Source of the DNA: an uncultured Clostridia bacterium | GTDB taxonomy: Bacteria > Bacillota_A > Clostridia > TANB77 > CAG-508 | Length of the DNA: 18,592 bases | NCBI GenBank assembly: GCA_948852375.1 | Contig: CAQOYX010000026.1 | Coordinates: 1-18,592 of the forward strand | Direction of reading: 5' to 3' | In this document: in pieces, positions 1 to 7,292 of the stretch | How positions within the stretch are numbered: position 1 is the stretch's first letter | Layout: each line of letters begins with the position of its first letter | Translations under genes and position numbers: made by a program | The notes under the pieces: model-generated | What the model was told of the DNA's origin: nothing | Seen by the model: only the letters and a program-made list of their open reading frames with translations | The model's database searches: none

Positions 1-655
1 AAATTATAAATGAATTCTGTATTTTTTATAATTAGCATTATACTAGCTTTAGTATTTTTTAAATATTCACATAGTCTTACTTGATCTTTTTTTGCAAATT
101 CATTTTTTGCATAAGTGGAAAATTCTGTATCATATGGTGGATCTAAAAATATAAAATCCCCTATTTCAGGTTTTACTTCTTTAAGGAATGCTTCAAAGTC
201 ATCACAGTTATTTGAGTTTGCTCCATATACTCTTTTATTTCTTTAGAGTCTTATATTCTATCTTTTTGATAAATTCCTTTCTATTGTAGCTCATTCCTCC
301 ATATAGCACATTGAATCTTCCGTTTTTATTATATCTGAACATTGATGCATAACAAAATTCTCTAATAAAATATTGCTGTATAAAAAGACATATTAATATT
401 TAATTTTTCAGCTTCATTATACAAATGTCTAAAATGCATATAGAATGCACTCTTAAATGCACATTCAATATTATCAAGTGTATCTTTTTCATTCATTAGT
501 TTTCTTTGTTTTTCAATTTTAAACATTCTATTCATTTTAGATATTAAATTTTTTGCTATTTCATTTATAAAATTGTCTATTTCTATATTAAAATCTGATA
601 ATAATATTCCATTAAATTCTTAGCATGTTTATTACAAAAGCATATATTTTATCAT
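1..655 (-). pseudogene. D12-class adenine DNA methyltransferase, broken and partial
   Basis: Reading leftwards with frame corrections gives the C-terminal two thirds of a D12 (Dam-like) N6-adenine methyltransferase. Visible are MFRYNKNGRFNV followed by YGG, the usual target-recognition core of the family, and FIFLDPPYD with the catalytic DPPY motif at about 145-170. Such enzymes transfer a methyl group from S-adenosylmethionine to adenine in DNA. The frame breaks near 620-640, near 385 (a T run) and near 243 (an AA that would be AAA). The N-terminal SAM-binding Gly motif is absent, and the gene runs off the left edge. The breaks are mostly single-base losses in short homopolymers, so sequencing error could exaggerate the decay, but the missing N-terminus argues for a real remnant. 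It follows the 668-1156 gene directly. Confidence 0.7.
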
Positions 656-667
656 TACATTTAGTTT

Positions 668-1156
668 TTATCTTTTACTTTCACTATTATTATTCAAATC
701 TGTAATATAATCTCTATATATCTTCAATAGTCCAATAGAATTGTTTTCAATAACACTTTCTAATAATGTCCAGTTTTTATATATTGCTTTTAAGTTGCAA
801 AAAAATTCTTTATCATTATTTTTTATACACCTATACAAATTAATTAACTCTTCCGATTTATCATTGATGATTGATTTTTTTATATCTAAATTAATATTTT
901 GCCCTGCTGAATCCATTTTCATAATTTTACTTGTTACAAAAATTATATAAGAATAATTTGCAAAGTTGACAGTGGTTGTTCTGTATTCTATATTAATTTC
1001 TTTTAGAAAGTTATCAAAATATTTATACATTTCTTTTTTATCATATTCTAAATTACTATGACTATAATTATCACACAGACATCTTAATTTGTTTTCTAAA
1101 TCCATATCTTTTATAATTTCTATTACATAATTTACTTTTTCATCATTCATATTCAA
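668..1156 (-). CDS. Hypothetical protein, long paralogue of the 12673-12981 product
   Basis: Encodes 162 residues, predicted soluble, rich in Lys, Asn, Ile and Asp/Glu. I do not recognise a family. The first 90 residues align with the 102-residue protein at 12673-12981: both share an IIKDMD start, KEMY followed by FD, and EYRTT. The remaining 70 residues are unique. The start is ATG at 1154-1156 or the ATG two codons later, and neither has a convincing ribosome binding site. The paralogue sits next to a MobV relaxase, which suggests both belong to the mobilizable element. The function is unknown. Confidence 0.65.
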   Translation of the reverse strand: MNMNDEKVNYVIEIIKDMDLENKLRCLCDNYSHSNLEYDKKEMYKYFDNFLKEINIEYRTTTVNFANYSYIIFVTSKIMKMDSAGQNINLDIKKSIINDKSEELINLYRCIKNNDKEFFCNLKAIYKNWTLLESVIENNSIGLLKIYRDYITDLNNNSESKR

Positions 1157-1193
1157 TAGTTCTATGTGTATTCTTTATAATCATTGTTTGGAT

Positions 1194-2025
1194 CTATTTG
1201 CTGTTTTTTCTTATTAAGTTTTCTATTTCTTTCTTAATTGCATCATTTTTATTGTTAATAGTTTCAACATTTAGATTAGAACTTAATTATAAATCGACTA
1301 ATTTCTTTTCTTGCATTTTTAACTTTTCAATAGCTTTTTCAATGTCCTTAATATCTTTTATTTTAGTAGAATTGCACACTATAATTTCATTATCCATATC
1401 ATACATATATCTTGTTAATTCCTTTAAAACTCGGCTAGTTTTTCTTCTATTTTATCACAGTTATAATTAAATCCTTTTGATTTACAATTAGAATTGTTAC
1501 AAGTTACATGATAATATACTTTTTGATTAGGCTTTCCACTATTTTTAAATGAATTTGTAGATGACATTATTTTACCACAAGTAGGACATTTTACAATTCT
1601 AGTAAATAAATAGCTCTCCATAATTTGGATGTTTGTTCTTTTCTAATCTTTTTCTTGTAATATTCCAAGTATTTTTATCAATGATTGGCTCACAATAATT
1701 ATCTACATATAGAATATCTTGTGCTTTTCTTTTTGTTTTTCCATAGCAAAAGTTCCTATATAATTTGAATTTGTTAGTATTTTATATACTTTGTTGCTAT
1801 TCCATTTTCCTTGTCTTAAATATTCTTTTTCTTTATTCAAAGTATTAGAAATACCTCTTATTGAACTTTCATTTTTATATAATTCAAATATTCTTTTAAC
1901 TACTTGTGCCACAATAGGTTCAATTTCTAAATGACCTGTTTCACTATTCCTAATATAGCCATAAGGTGCTTTAGCTGGGTGTACTTTTTCTAAAGCCATT
2001 TCTTCCATAGCCCTTTTAGTTTAAG
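1194..2025 (-). pseudogene. Large serine recombinase (TnpX-like), C-terminal remnant
   Basis: Right to left, three parts are readable. The recombinase domain (TKRAMEEMALEKV, then KAPYGYIRN) covers about 2025-1650. The zinc-ribbon domain (CPTCG and a CNNSNC pair) covers about 1600-1450. A coiled-coil tail ends at 1194. The whole N-terminal catalytic domain with the active Ser is missing: in-frame stops precede TKRA at about 2025, where unrelated sequence (terminator plus direct repeat) begins. Frame changes occur near 1690, 1615 and 1428, and a stop lies in the tail. Intact relatives excise and integrate transposons or integrative elements. With MobV and TnpV at 13-15 kb, this is probably the old integrase of a Tn4451-type element, cut off by the phage region. 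Confidence 0.85.
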
Positions 2026-2038
2026 TTTATATATAAAA

Positions 2039-2072
2039 AACAACTCACAAACTTTATCGTTTGCAAGTTGTT
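2039..2072 (-). terminator. Intrinsic terminator after left repeat copy
   Basis: Imperfect stem with 12 of 14 pairs (2039-2052 with 2059-2072) and a 6-nt loop, followed on the minus strand by a run of T. It lies immediately downstream, in minus-strand sense, of the 73-bp repeat. The other repeat copy has the same arrangement with a different terminator. Confidence 0.65.
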
Positions 2073-2077
2073 ATCAA

Positions 2078-2150
2078 TTGGTGCCGTTGGCGTAGTTATC
2101 TACAACTTTTCGGCTCTCTTGACGACTGATACAAATATCAATCAATTTAT
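2078..2150. repeat. Left copy of 73/74-bp direct repeat (candidate att site or small RNA)
   Basis: About 95% identical, in the same orientation, to 11959-12032. The differences are one 1-bp indel and three substitutions. The core can fold (GCC/GGC, GTTG/CAAC and GTAG/CTAC pairings), and GATA-CAAA-TATC lies inside a dyad. The two copies bracket the transposase plus inovirus region and so are candidate integration end points. A minus-strand terminator follows each copy, so an alternative is a duplicated small RNA. It does not match the Firmicutes dif consensus that I know. Confidence 0.7.
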
Positions 2151-2213
2151 ATATAGATTACCAAATTATTTTATAAAAATCAAGCAATTTTACAAAAAAA
2201 CTTTTACAAATAT

Positions 2214-2242
2214 TTGTTCCTTTTCTATTGCTCTACTATAAA
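2214..2242 (+). promoter_or_regulatory. Promoter of the small toxin mRNA
   Basis: TTGTTC at 2214-2219, a 17-bp spacer and TATAAA at 2237-2242 predict a start near 2249. The leader carries a perfect 7-bp hairpin (2298-2314) just before the Shine-Dalgarno. It also carries a segment (about 2250-2290) repeated in inverted orientation at about 2490-2530. Confidence 0.6.
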
Positions 2243-2333
2243 ATACTATGAAACATAGGAAATGAATATAAAGCAGATGTGTGTTGCCACTAAACTTCAT
2301 AGTTTCTAACTATGAGAAAGTGAGGTGGTGTTT

Positions 2334-2435
2334 ATGGGATTTATATTATTTTTGATATATACATTGGGATTTTCCCTAACTATAAACGTAGCCTTATTGA
2401 CAGTTATATACATACTTTGGACGAATAAGGAATAA
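2334..2435 (+). CDS. Putative type I toxin, single-membrane-span peptide
   Basis: Encodes 33 residues starting MGFILFLIYT and ending WTNKE. It is almost entirely a hydrophobic helix with a short charged tail, as in the Fst, TxpA/BsrG and clostridial type I toxins that insert in the membrane. The Shine-Dalgarno AGGTGG lies 5 nt before ATG and directly after a perfect hairpin that could limit access. A convergent antisense RNA is predicted (2441-2521), and the genes share a terminator stem. No close match to a named toxin is claimed. The identification rests on size, hydrophobicity and locus architecture. Confidence 0.65.
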   Translation: MGFILFLIYTLGFSLTINVALLTVIYILWTNKE

Positions 2436-2440
2436 ATAAA

Positions 2441-2476
2441 GACACTACATTATGCTTTGGCAGGCAATGTAGTGTC
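2441..2476. terminator. Bidirectional terminator of the toxin-antitoxin locus
   Basis: Perfect 11-bp stem (2441-2451 with 2466-2476) with a 14-nt loop. It lies just after the toxin stop codon. T-rich sequence follows on the minus side, so it mainly ends the antisense RNA, but it can also end the toxin mRNA. Confidence 0.7.
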
Positions 2477-2521
2477 TTCGCAATTTTATATGTGACAACA
2501 CATTTCTGTGTTTCATTTCCT
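2441..2521 (-). ncRNA. Putative antisense antitoxin RNA
   Basis: A textbook promoter on the minus strand (TTGACA at 2551-2556, 17-bp spacer, TATAAT at 2528-2533) fires towards the toxin gene and meets the stem at 2441-2476. The predicted RNA is 80-90 nt and complementary to the 3' part of the toxin transcript. There is no ORF. This convergent layout is that of RatA/txpA, SR4/bsrG and the par locus of pAD1. The perfect consensus promoter implies an abundant RNA. Confidence 0.6.
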
Positions 2522-2527
2522 ATATTC

Positions 2528-2556
2528 ATTATACACAGATAATTGAAATTTGTCAA
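2528..2556 (-). promoter_or_regulatory. Consensus promoter of the antisense RNA
   Basis: TTGACA, 17 bp, TATAAT, all perfect matches to the SigA consensus, reading leftwards. It is the best promoter that I see in the window. Confidence 0.75.
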
Positions 2557-2622
2557 ACGATTTTCAAAATATCTAAATTGTTCGTATGTGTCAAGTAAAT
2601 GTGGGCAAATTTTTTAACTTTT

Positions 2623-2799
2623 TTATTTTAGACTTCTATTGTCATTTTGCATAGTTTTATGGGTTTGTTCGCAAATGTCTTGCCCTGTAAGATAGTCTGA
2701 TATTTCTTCGCCCCAATATTCCATGATTAATTGCTTTTGTTTTTCTGTTATTCTTACAAAATTTTTTTCCATTTCTTCTATATATTTTTTTGTTTTCAT
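2623..2799 (-). CDS. Small hypothetical protein, 58 residues
   Basis: Starts at ATG 2797-2799 with a good AGGAG about 8 nt upstream. The sequence begins MKTKKYIEEMEK and contains LIMEYWGEEI. It is charged and helical, with no signal peptide or membrane segment. It lies downstream of the transposase in the same direction, after the conserved non-coding block 2837-2940. A similarly sized ORF (7291-7461) follows the second copy of that block. The function is unknown. Confidence 0.5.
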   Translation of the reverse strand: MKTKKYIEEMEKNFVRITEKQKQLIMEYWGEEISDYLTGQDICEQTHKTMQNDNRSLK

Positions 2800-2836
2800 T
2801 TTGATTTCTCCTCTTTTTTTATATGTACTTTCTTTA

Positions 2837-2940
2837 GCAAGCTGTTATAATTTATTTTTCTACTGTTGGGGAAAACCCATGCAACCATTCCCCGTTTCCC
2901 CAACTTTTAGTATTTCTTTTATTTTTTGTTTGTGCTTGCC
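2837..2940. repeat. Conserved structured block, copy 1 (candidate phage origin or packaging signal)
   Basis: About 105 nt, clearly homologous to 7740-7841 (I estimate two thirds identity with small gaps). Both begin GCAAGC and end with TGCC. Both have a central hairpin: here a perfect 10-bp stem (GTTGGGGAAA at about 2864-2873 with TTTCCCCAAC), around a conserved CATGCA and CCCGTTT core. There is no ORF. Copy 2 sits between Zot and Rep, where filamentous phages keep the replication origin and packaging hairpin. This copy sits directly after the transposase gene. Confidence 0.6.
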
Positions 2941-2959
2941 CTTTCCCTATGGGGTAGGT

Positions 2960-4453
2960 TTATCTGTATATTAATGCTGTTGGTTCTAGTATTTTTAATA
3001 AGTTTTGATATTTTTCTGGTAGGTCTATTATTGTTCCTTTATTATAAGTATATTCTTCTGTTTCTTTTCTATCTGCTCTATGTATTTTTTTATTTTTTAT
3101 TACGTTTTGTTCGATTTCTTTTATCCATTCTTCTATGCTGTTGTCTATTTCAATATTACTTTCTATTTTTTCTAGTTCTATTTCTCCGTTTGTTTCATAA
3201 TATTCTGCACATATTTTGGCTAGATAGCTTGCCCCTGCTTTTAAGAATGCTTTTCTTCCACTGCATATTCGTACGCATAAAACTGTGAATATTTGGCTTT
3301 CCATTGTTCCCATGTTTCCGTATTCTATCCCTTTTGGTGGCTCTGGCATTTCTTTTCCTTGTTCTTTTAATACGTCTTGATAACGTGGTAAATCATTTTT
3401 TAAATATTTTGATAGTGTTTCTAATTTTTTCTTTGTTTTTTCGTCTTGCTCGTATTCCTTTTTTAGTTGTTCTATGTATGGTTGTATTTCTTTGTATCTT
3501 TTTTCATTTACCATTGTTTCTAATTCTTTTCGTTCTTCTTTTGATTTTACATCTCTTACTATTTCTTGTTGTATATGGAATAGGTCTTTTTGTCTTATTG
3601 TGTATTTTGTTGCGATTTTGTTTATCCATCTTGCTCCGTCTCCATTCATTGCTCTTAGTTGTATTTTTTCTTCTTTGTATTCTTGATATACTCTCGCATT
3701 TCTTAGTTTTTTTAGTCTTTCTGCTGTCATCATTCCTGCTATGTATTTTTTGTTTATTAGTTCATGTCGTGGACTGTCTTTTTTGTATCCCTCATACATT
3801 ACATGTAATTTTAATTCTGTTTTGTGTTTGTGGTTTGGGTCATATTCTTTGTTTTTCTTTTCACATTCTTTTTTGTATTTTTCTTTTGCTTCTTCTCTGT
3901 CTTTTCCTTGTAAATTGAACCATATTCCGTCTGCTTCTTCAAATAATGCTTTTATTTCTTTTGTTCCTTTTACTAGTTTTTCTTCTTTGTATAGTTTTAT
4001 TTCTTGGCTTTCTCTTTCTTCTATCTTTTTTCCTATGTTCCATACTAACTTACATAATGCTTGATGTGATATTACTTCATTGGTTAAATTTATTATTTCT
4101 GTTGCTCCCTTTCTATATGATGTTGTGCTTACTACTGTTTTTAACATTATTTCAGCTAGGTTTGATGATATTTTTCCTATTGTTGCTATTTCAATTGACT
4201 TATCTAATAAATATACATATTCTGCGTCTTTTTTATATATTGCTCTTTTATATTCTACTTCGCCCATTACTGTTTTTATTGTATTGGTTTTATATCCTTT
4301 ATGTCTATATTCTTTTTTGTTTCTGGTTTTCATTAATTCTTTATCTATATTTTCCAATATTTGTTTTATTATTTCGCAACCTAATTCACACACTAATTTA
4401 TATATTCTTTTTTCTAATTCTATAAATTTTATATCTGTTTCTATAACTTCCAT
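2960..4453 (-). CDS. ISLre2 / UPF0236-family transposase
   Basis: Intact, 497 residues, normal for the family (about 450-530). The family signature GNMGTMES followed by CVRICSGRKAF is at residues 380-402. An acidic EEADGIW is at about 170, and a long Lys/Glu-rich middle is present. These enzymes move IS elements by a DDE-type reaction. ATG at 4451-4453 follows an AGGAG. I could not find matching terminal inverted repeats around it, so it may not be a free-standing IS. Its codon style (many C-ending codons) resembles that of the inovirus genes, and a block shared with the phage follows it, so it may serve the phage for integration. Its coding strand has no CGG codon. Confidence 0.85.
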   Translation of the reverse strand: MEVIETDIKFIELEKRIYKLVCELGCEIIKQILENIDKELMKTRNKKEYRHKGYKTNTIKTVMGEVEYKRAIYKKDAEYVYLLDKSIEIATIGKISSNLAEIMLKTVVSTTSYRKGATEIINLTNEVISHQALCKLVWNIGKKIEERESQEIKLYKEEKLVKGTKEIKALFEEADGIWFNLQGKDREEAKEKYKKECEKKNKEYDPNHKHKTELKLHVMYEGYKKDSPRHELINKKYIAGMMTAERLKKLRNARVYQEYKEEKIQLRAMNGDGARWINKIATKYTIRQKDLFHIQQEIVRDVKSKEERKELETMVNEKRYKEIQPYIEQLKKEYEQDEKTKKKLETLSKYLKNDLPRYQDVLKEQGKEMPEPPKGIEYGNMGTMESQIFTVLCVRICSGRKAFLKAGASYLAKICAEYYETNGEIELEKIESNIEIDNSIEEWIKEIEQNVIKNKKIHRADRKETEEYTYNKGTIIDLPEKYQNLLKILEPTALIYR

Positions 4454-4795
4454 TTATTACTTATTCTCCTTTTATATTTAAAAATATCAGCTATTTACTT
4501 TATACTCTTTCTATTTTAATATAGTTTACATAACTTGTAAATAGCTTTTTGTAATTTTATGTCTATTCGACAAAACTTCTTAGTTTTCGACAATACTATT
4601 TTATATTTTCTGGAAAAAATACTTCTACTACCGATTTATTTAATACTTTTGCTATATTTTCCATTACAGATATAGACGGATTTTTTCTAGTTTCTCTTTC
4701 CAAATGACATAAATACCCCACAGAAATACCTGCCTTTTGTGCTAATTCTTCTTGTACCATTCCCTGCTCCATTCTATACTTCCTAATATTATTCA
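4454..4795. promoter_or_regulatory. Transposase promoter region with flanking inverted repeat
   Basis: Non-coding apart from the 3' end of the 4596-4796 gene. A perfect 10-bp inverted repeat (AGCTATTTAC near 4489-4498 and GTAAATAGCT near 4536-4545) flanks a minus-strand promoter: TTTACA, 17 bp, TAAAAT. Two TTCGACAA motifs lie close together at about 4565-4592. These could be regulator sites or transposase-binding ends. Confidence 0.45.
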
Positions 4796-4796
4796 T
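4596..4796 (-). CDS. Cro/CI-type repressor
   Basis: 66 residues starting MNNIRKYRMEQG, with a single helix-turn-helix domain filling the protein (QEELAQKAGISVGYLCHLER, then SISVMENIAKVLN). I place the start at ATG 4794-4796, about 10 nt after AAAGG, rather than 12 codons upstream. It is divergent from the 5010-5210 regulator. The control region between them has a perfect 12-bp dyad and three 21-bp-spaced repeats, so a bistable or autoregulated switch is likely. It probably controls the neighbouring prophage and transposase genes. Confidence 0.8.
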   Translation of the reverse strand: MNNIRKYRMEQGMVQEELAQKAGISVGYLCHLERETRKNPSISVMENIAKVLNKSVVEVFFPENIK

Positions 4797-4828
4797 AAAA
4801 ACACAACCTTTCCCATTTAAGTATATAA

Positions 4829-4858
4829 ACAATATATTTAAATATCTAAATATATTGT
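4829..4858. promoter_or_regulatory. Perfect dyad operator
   Basis: ACAATATATTTA (4829-4840) and its exact complement (4847-4858) are separated by 6 bp. The site lies about 33 bp upstream of the 4796 repressor start, where a dimeric Cro/CI protein would autoregulate. Confidence 0.6.
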
Positions 4859-4889
4859 ATAGGTTTATAAATGTTTTGTCAATACTTTT

Positions 4890-4948
4890 CTTTATTTTTG
4901 TAAATATTTTTTTAATATTTGTAAATAACTTCTTTATTTTCGTAAAAA
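4890..4948. repeat. Three 17-bp direct repeats with 21-bp period
   Basis: Units at 4890-4906, 4911-4927 and 4932-4948 share TTWATWTTYGTAAA. The period of exactly 21 bp (two helical turns) suggests cooperative regulator binding on one DNA face. They lie just upstream of the TATAAT (4975-4980) of the 5010 gene. Confidence 0.55.
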
Positions 4949-5009
4949 ATTACTTGATTTTTTAATATATTTAGTATAATATGTAGAAAAGTACAAAGGA
5001 GGAATTTTT

Positions 5010-5210
5010 ATGATAACATATGAACCATTATGGAAAACACTAATAACAAAACATTTAAAAAGAAGCGACCTAGTAACTAATAAAATTATATCAACTGCTA
5101 CTTTAGCAAAATTAGGAAAAAATCAATCTGTAAATTCAAAAGTATATGATAAAATATGTAACTTTTTAGAATGTAATATTGAAGATATAATGCAACATAT
5201 ACCTGATTAA
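5010..5210 (+). CDS. Cro/CI-type regulator
   Basis: 66 residues with one helix-turn-helix domain (STATLAKLGKNQSVNSKVYDKIC), ending in CNIEDIMQHI, typical of small phage and ICE Cro-like proteins. A strong AGGAGG precedes the ATG, and TATAAT lies at 4975-4980. It is divergent from the 4596-4796 repressor, and together they look like a CI/Cro pair. Confidence 0.75.
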   Translation: MITYEPLWKTLITKHLKRSDLVTNKIISTATLAKLGKNQSVNSKVYDKICNFLECNIEDIMQHIPD

Positions 5211-5228
5211 AAAAAAATATATAGAAAT

Positions 5229-5259
5229 AAAAGCAATTAGTAAATTTCTAATTGCTTTT
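5229..5259. terminator. Bidirectional terminator between convergent genes
   Basis: Perfect 12-bp stem with a 7-nt loop and A/T runs on both sides. It serves the plus gene ending at 5210. It also contains the stop codon of the minus gene 5248-5541. Confidence 0.75.
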
Positions 5260-5541
5260 ATTTTTATCAACAAAAAAGTCTTTTAAAATAATACCGTCTA
5301 TAAGTCCTTGTATATATATATATGAATTTTCTATATTATACAAATCTATATTTGCACCTGCAAATTCTTCTATATCTTTTCTTGAATATTTTTTTAATAG
5401 ACTATCATATAAATTAGAATATTTTTCGTATTTTTCTTTATATTCTTTTCGTTCTTTCAATTTGTTTAAAACAGTGTCCATTCTTTCATCTACTAAAAAT
5501 TCAAAATTATGTATTAATTTTTCAAATTTTTTAGCATTCAT
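5248..5541 (-). CDS. Hypothetical protein, 97 residues
   Basis: Soluble and mostly helical, Lys/Glu/Tyr-rich (LKERKEYKEKYEKYSNLYDSLL), with a C-terminal YIQGLIDGIILKDFF. The layout recalls small Firmicutes proteins of the DUF6809 kind found beside Cro/CI genes, but I cannot confirm membership. A G-rich ribosome binding site lies just before ATG. Its stop codon lies inside the 5229-5259 terminator. Confidence 0.55.
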   Translation of the reverse strand: MNAKKFEKLIHNFEFLVDERMDTVLNKLKERKEYKEKYEKYSNLYDSLLKKYSRKDIEEFAGANIDLYNIENSYIYIQGLIDGIILKDFFVDKNKSN

Positions 5542-5630
5542 AAAAAACCCCCCTTATATATTTTTATTATGGCTCTCATAATATATTATCATTAAAGCAA
5601 TGATAATATCAAGTAGAAAGAAGGATTTTT

Positions 5631-5867
5631 ATGAATAAATATAAAAATAAAAGTAATATATCTGCTACAATAATAAAGAAAGCTAGAATTTCAAAAAATA
5701 TATCTCTTGAGAAATTATCCAATAAATTAGAATTAATTGGTGTTACTCTATATCCAAATGATATATTTTTAATAGAAAATGAAAAAAGAATTGTAAAAGA
5801 TTTTGAGCTTATTGCAATTTGTAAGATATTAGATATTAATATGAATAGTATACAAAAAGAATTATAG
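5631..5867 (+). CDS. Small Cro/CI-like regulator, copy 1 of a tandem pair
   Basis: 78 residues with a helix-turn-helix-like fold (IIKKARISKNISLEKLSNKL, then NDIFLIENEKRIVKDFELIAICKIL). An AAGG ribosome binding site precedes ATG. It aligns along its whole length with the next gene (shared ISATII/ISGELI, IE-EKR, ELIAI-K-IL), so the pair arose by tandem duplication. It probably helps control the convergent phage genes. Confidence 0.65.
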   Translation: MNKYKNKSNISATIIKKARISKNISLEKLSNKLELIGVTLYPNDIFLIENEKRIVKDFELIAICKILDINMNSIQKEL

Positions 5868-5936
5868 ATATCAAAGATATAATTATACGTATTTATATTT
5901 GATTTGGAAAAGTTTAAAGTAAGGCGGAATTTTATA

Positions 5937-6184
5937 TTGAAAAGTAATAAATTTAAAAACAAATGCAATATTTCTGGTGAATTAATTGCTAATACTAGAA
6001 AATTAATTAAGCTATCACAAAATGGACTTGCTTCAAAAATGCAATTAATTGGAATAAATATTGGAAAAAATGAAATATCAAAAATAGAATCTGGTAAAAG
6101 ATTATTAGAGATTATGAATTAATTGCTATAAAAGACATATTAAACTTAAATATAGATACTATCCATTTGAATATAAAGAAGTAG
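5937..6184 (+). pseudogene. Small Cro/CI-like regulator, copy 2, frameshifted
   Basis: Paralogue of 5631-5867. The likely start is TTG at 5937-5939, after AGGCGG. The helix-turn-helix part is intact (LIKLSQNGLASKMQLIG, then NEISKIESGKRLLE), but one base is missing near 6110. Restoring it gives DYELIAIKDILNLNIDTI and a stop at 6182-6184, matching copy 1. Either it is a truncated 60-residue protein or the base was lost in sequencing. The last 20 bases form a perfect inverted repeat with the end of rep. Confidence 0.55.
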
Positions 6185-6214
6185 CATTTAAACCACTTCT
6201 TTATATTCAAATGG
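6163..6214. terminator. 20-bp perfect inverted repeat at convergent stop codons
   Basis: 6163-6182 and 6195-6214 are exact inverted complements with a 12-nt loop. The right arm is the end of the rep coding sequence (NPFEYKEV) and the left arm is the end of the regulator gene. It should act as a stem in either transcript. T runs are weak, so termination is plausible but not certain. Confidence 0.5.
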
Positions 6215-7218
6215 GTTAAATTCTACTATGTCTTTTTTTAGATCTATTTTATATGTTTGTGAAAAGTCTATATTGGCTTTTTTTAGTTCATTGATGTTTC
6301 TGTAGTATGTTGTTTTTTTGGTGCGTTTTTTTACTTCTTTTAATCCGTCTACCATTATTGATAGATAGAAATTGTATAATATGCTTGCTTTTCGTTCTTT
6401 GTATAATGTATATAATCGGTTTTCTATTTCTTTTTTATCATTTATTATTTTTAAATCTGTATTAAATAGTTTTAATAATTTCATAAACTCTTCACTCCAT
6501 ATTTGTTTTAATTCATTGTATTTGATGTTTCTTATTCTTATAAAGTTTTTATTGTATATTTTGCTTAGTTTTTTCTTTTTTATTTCACATTCAAATCTTA
6601 TAAATCCGTCAATTTGCTTGATATATGTAAATATATCAAAGTTTGTGTCTTTCAGTTTTTTTAGGTCATGTTTTTTGAATTCTAGTAGTTTGTTGTATAT
6701 TTTTAGTGTTGTTGTACTTCCGTGTTAGGTATATGCTTTCGTCTTGATATGTTTTTATGTTTCTTCTTGGATATTGGCACATTGTTAGATTGTTTATGTA
6801 TTTTCTTACTTTGTCATTTGTTTGTAGGTCGTAACATATTGCTATGTCTATTCTTTGTAAAAACCAGTGTTGTATTGTTGGTAGTTGTATTTTGTAATAG
6901 TTGTTTACTATTTGTATGAGGTTACTACATATACTATAGATGTTATAATATCCGTTATGGCTGTTATATCCGTTTGTTATTTTATGATATGAACCCTCTA
7001 TTTCTATGTAGTACATGTTTACGAATTTGTATTTTGCACCGTTTCCTACTCGTACTGATAGGCTAGATGAATAAGAACCGTTCTAAATGGTCATTTATTA
7101 TTTCATAGAATATTTCTTTTGTGCTTTTTTTGTAGCTTGTCTTTATTATGCTATTGTTTGATATTTTGTCATAAGTGCTTTTATTTATCATTGATATAAT
7201 CTTTATTGTATCTATCAT
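6188..7218 (-). CDS. Inovirus replication initiator (gene II/X-type), with two +1 shifts
   Basis: Read through two frame changes it gives 342 residues. It is a nicking protein for rolling-circle replication of the Phage_CRI / Phage_X type: GSYSSSLSVRVGNG at 47-60, QRIDIAICYDL at about 110, and GSTTTLKIYNK followed by EFKKHDLKKL at 166-187, a typical block of the family. ATG is at 7216-7218 after AGGTG. Both shifts are +1 at CGG: GAA CGG T (7078-7080) and ACA CGG A (6720-6722). Skipping one C gives Gly each time and restores the motifs. It lies downstream of Zot and the candidate origin. Either the gene is recoded or it carries two identical lesions. Confidence 0.8.
6720..6722 (-). promoter_or_regulatory. 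CGG +1 shift site 1 (rep, second site)
   Basis: ACA CGG AAG: the upstream frame ends soon after in RKYNNTKN. Skipping C gives T-GSTTTLKIYNK, the conserved initiator block. Confidence 0.65.
7078..7080 (-). promoter_or_regulatory. CGG +1 shift site 2 (rep, first site)
   Basis: GAA CGG TTC: without a shift, translation stops at a TAG five codons later. Skipping C gives LE-GSYSSSLSVRVGNG, in frame with the main body. Confidence 0.65.
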
Positions 7219-7250
7219 TTTATTTTTACACCTACTTTTGTATTATAGTT

Positions 7251-7292
7251 TCCCATTTATGGGACTTTCGGAGGGTGTTACTTAGCACCCTC
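7251..7292. other. Two tandem hairpins before rep
   Basis: TCCCAT-TT-ATGGGA (7251-7264) and a 7-bp GAGGGTG/CACCCTC stem (7271-7277 with 7286-7292) lie between the 56-residue ORF and rep. Possible roles are origin hairpins or attenuation of rep. The second overlaps the stop codon of the upstream ORF. Confidence 0.5.

Noticed and set aside
2005..2024. Canonical dif site for XerC/XerD integration inside the repeat (dyad around GATACAAATATC)
   Set aside because: That dyad is in the repeat (about 2125-2145, and 12005-12024 in the right copy). The arms do not match the Firmicutes dif consensus, notably the TTATGT half. An att role is possible, but not as a recognisable dif.
2078..2150. Cas12a-like or tracrRNA-like repeat (GTTGTAGAT near a short stem)
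   Set aside because: Only two copies 10 kb apart, no spacer array and no cas gene. The resemblance is limited to a short palindrome.
2926..4481. Several long plus-strand ORFs across the transposase
   Set aside because: They are antisense shadows of the intact minus-strand transposase: Leu/Phe/Ser-rich, with no ribosome binding sites.
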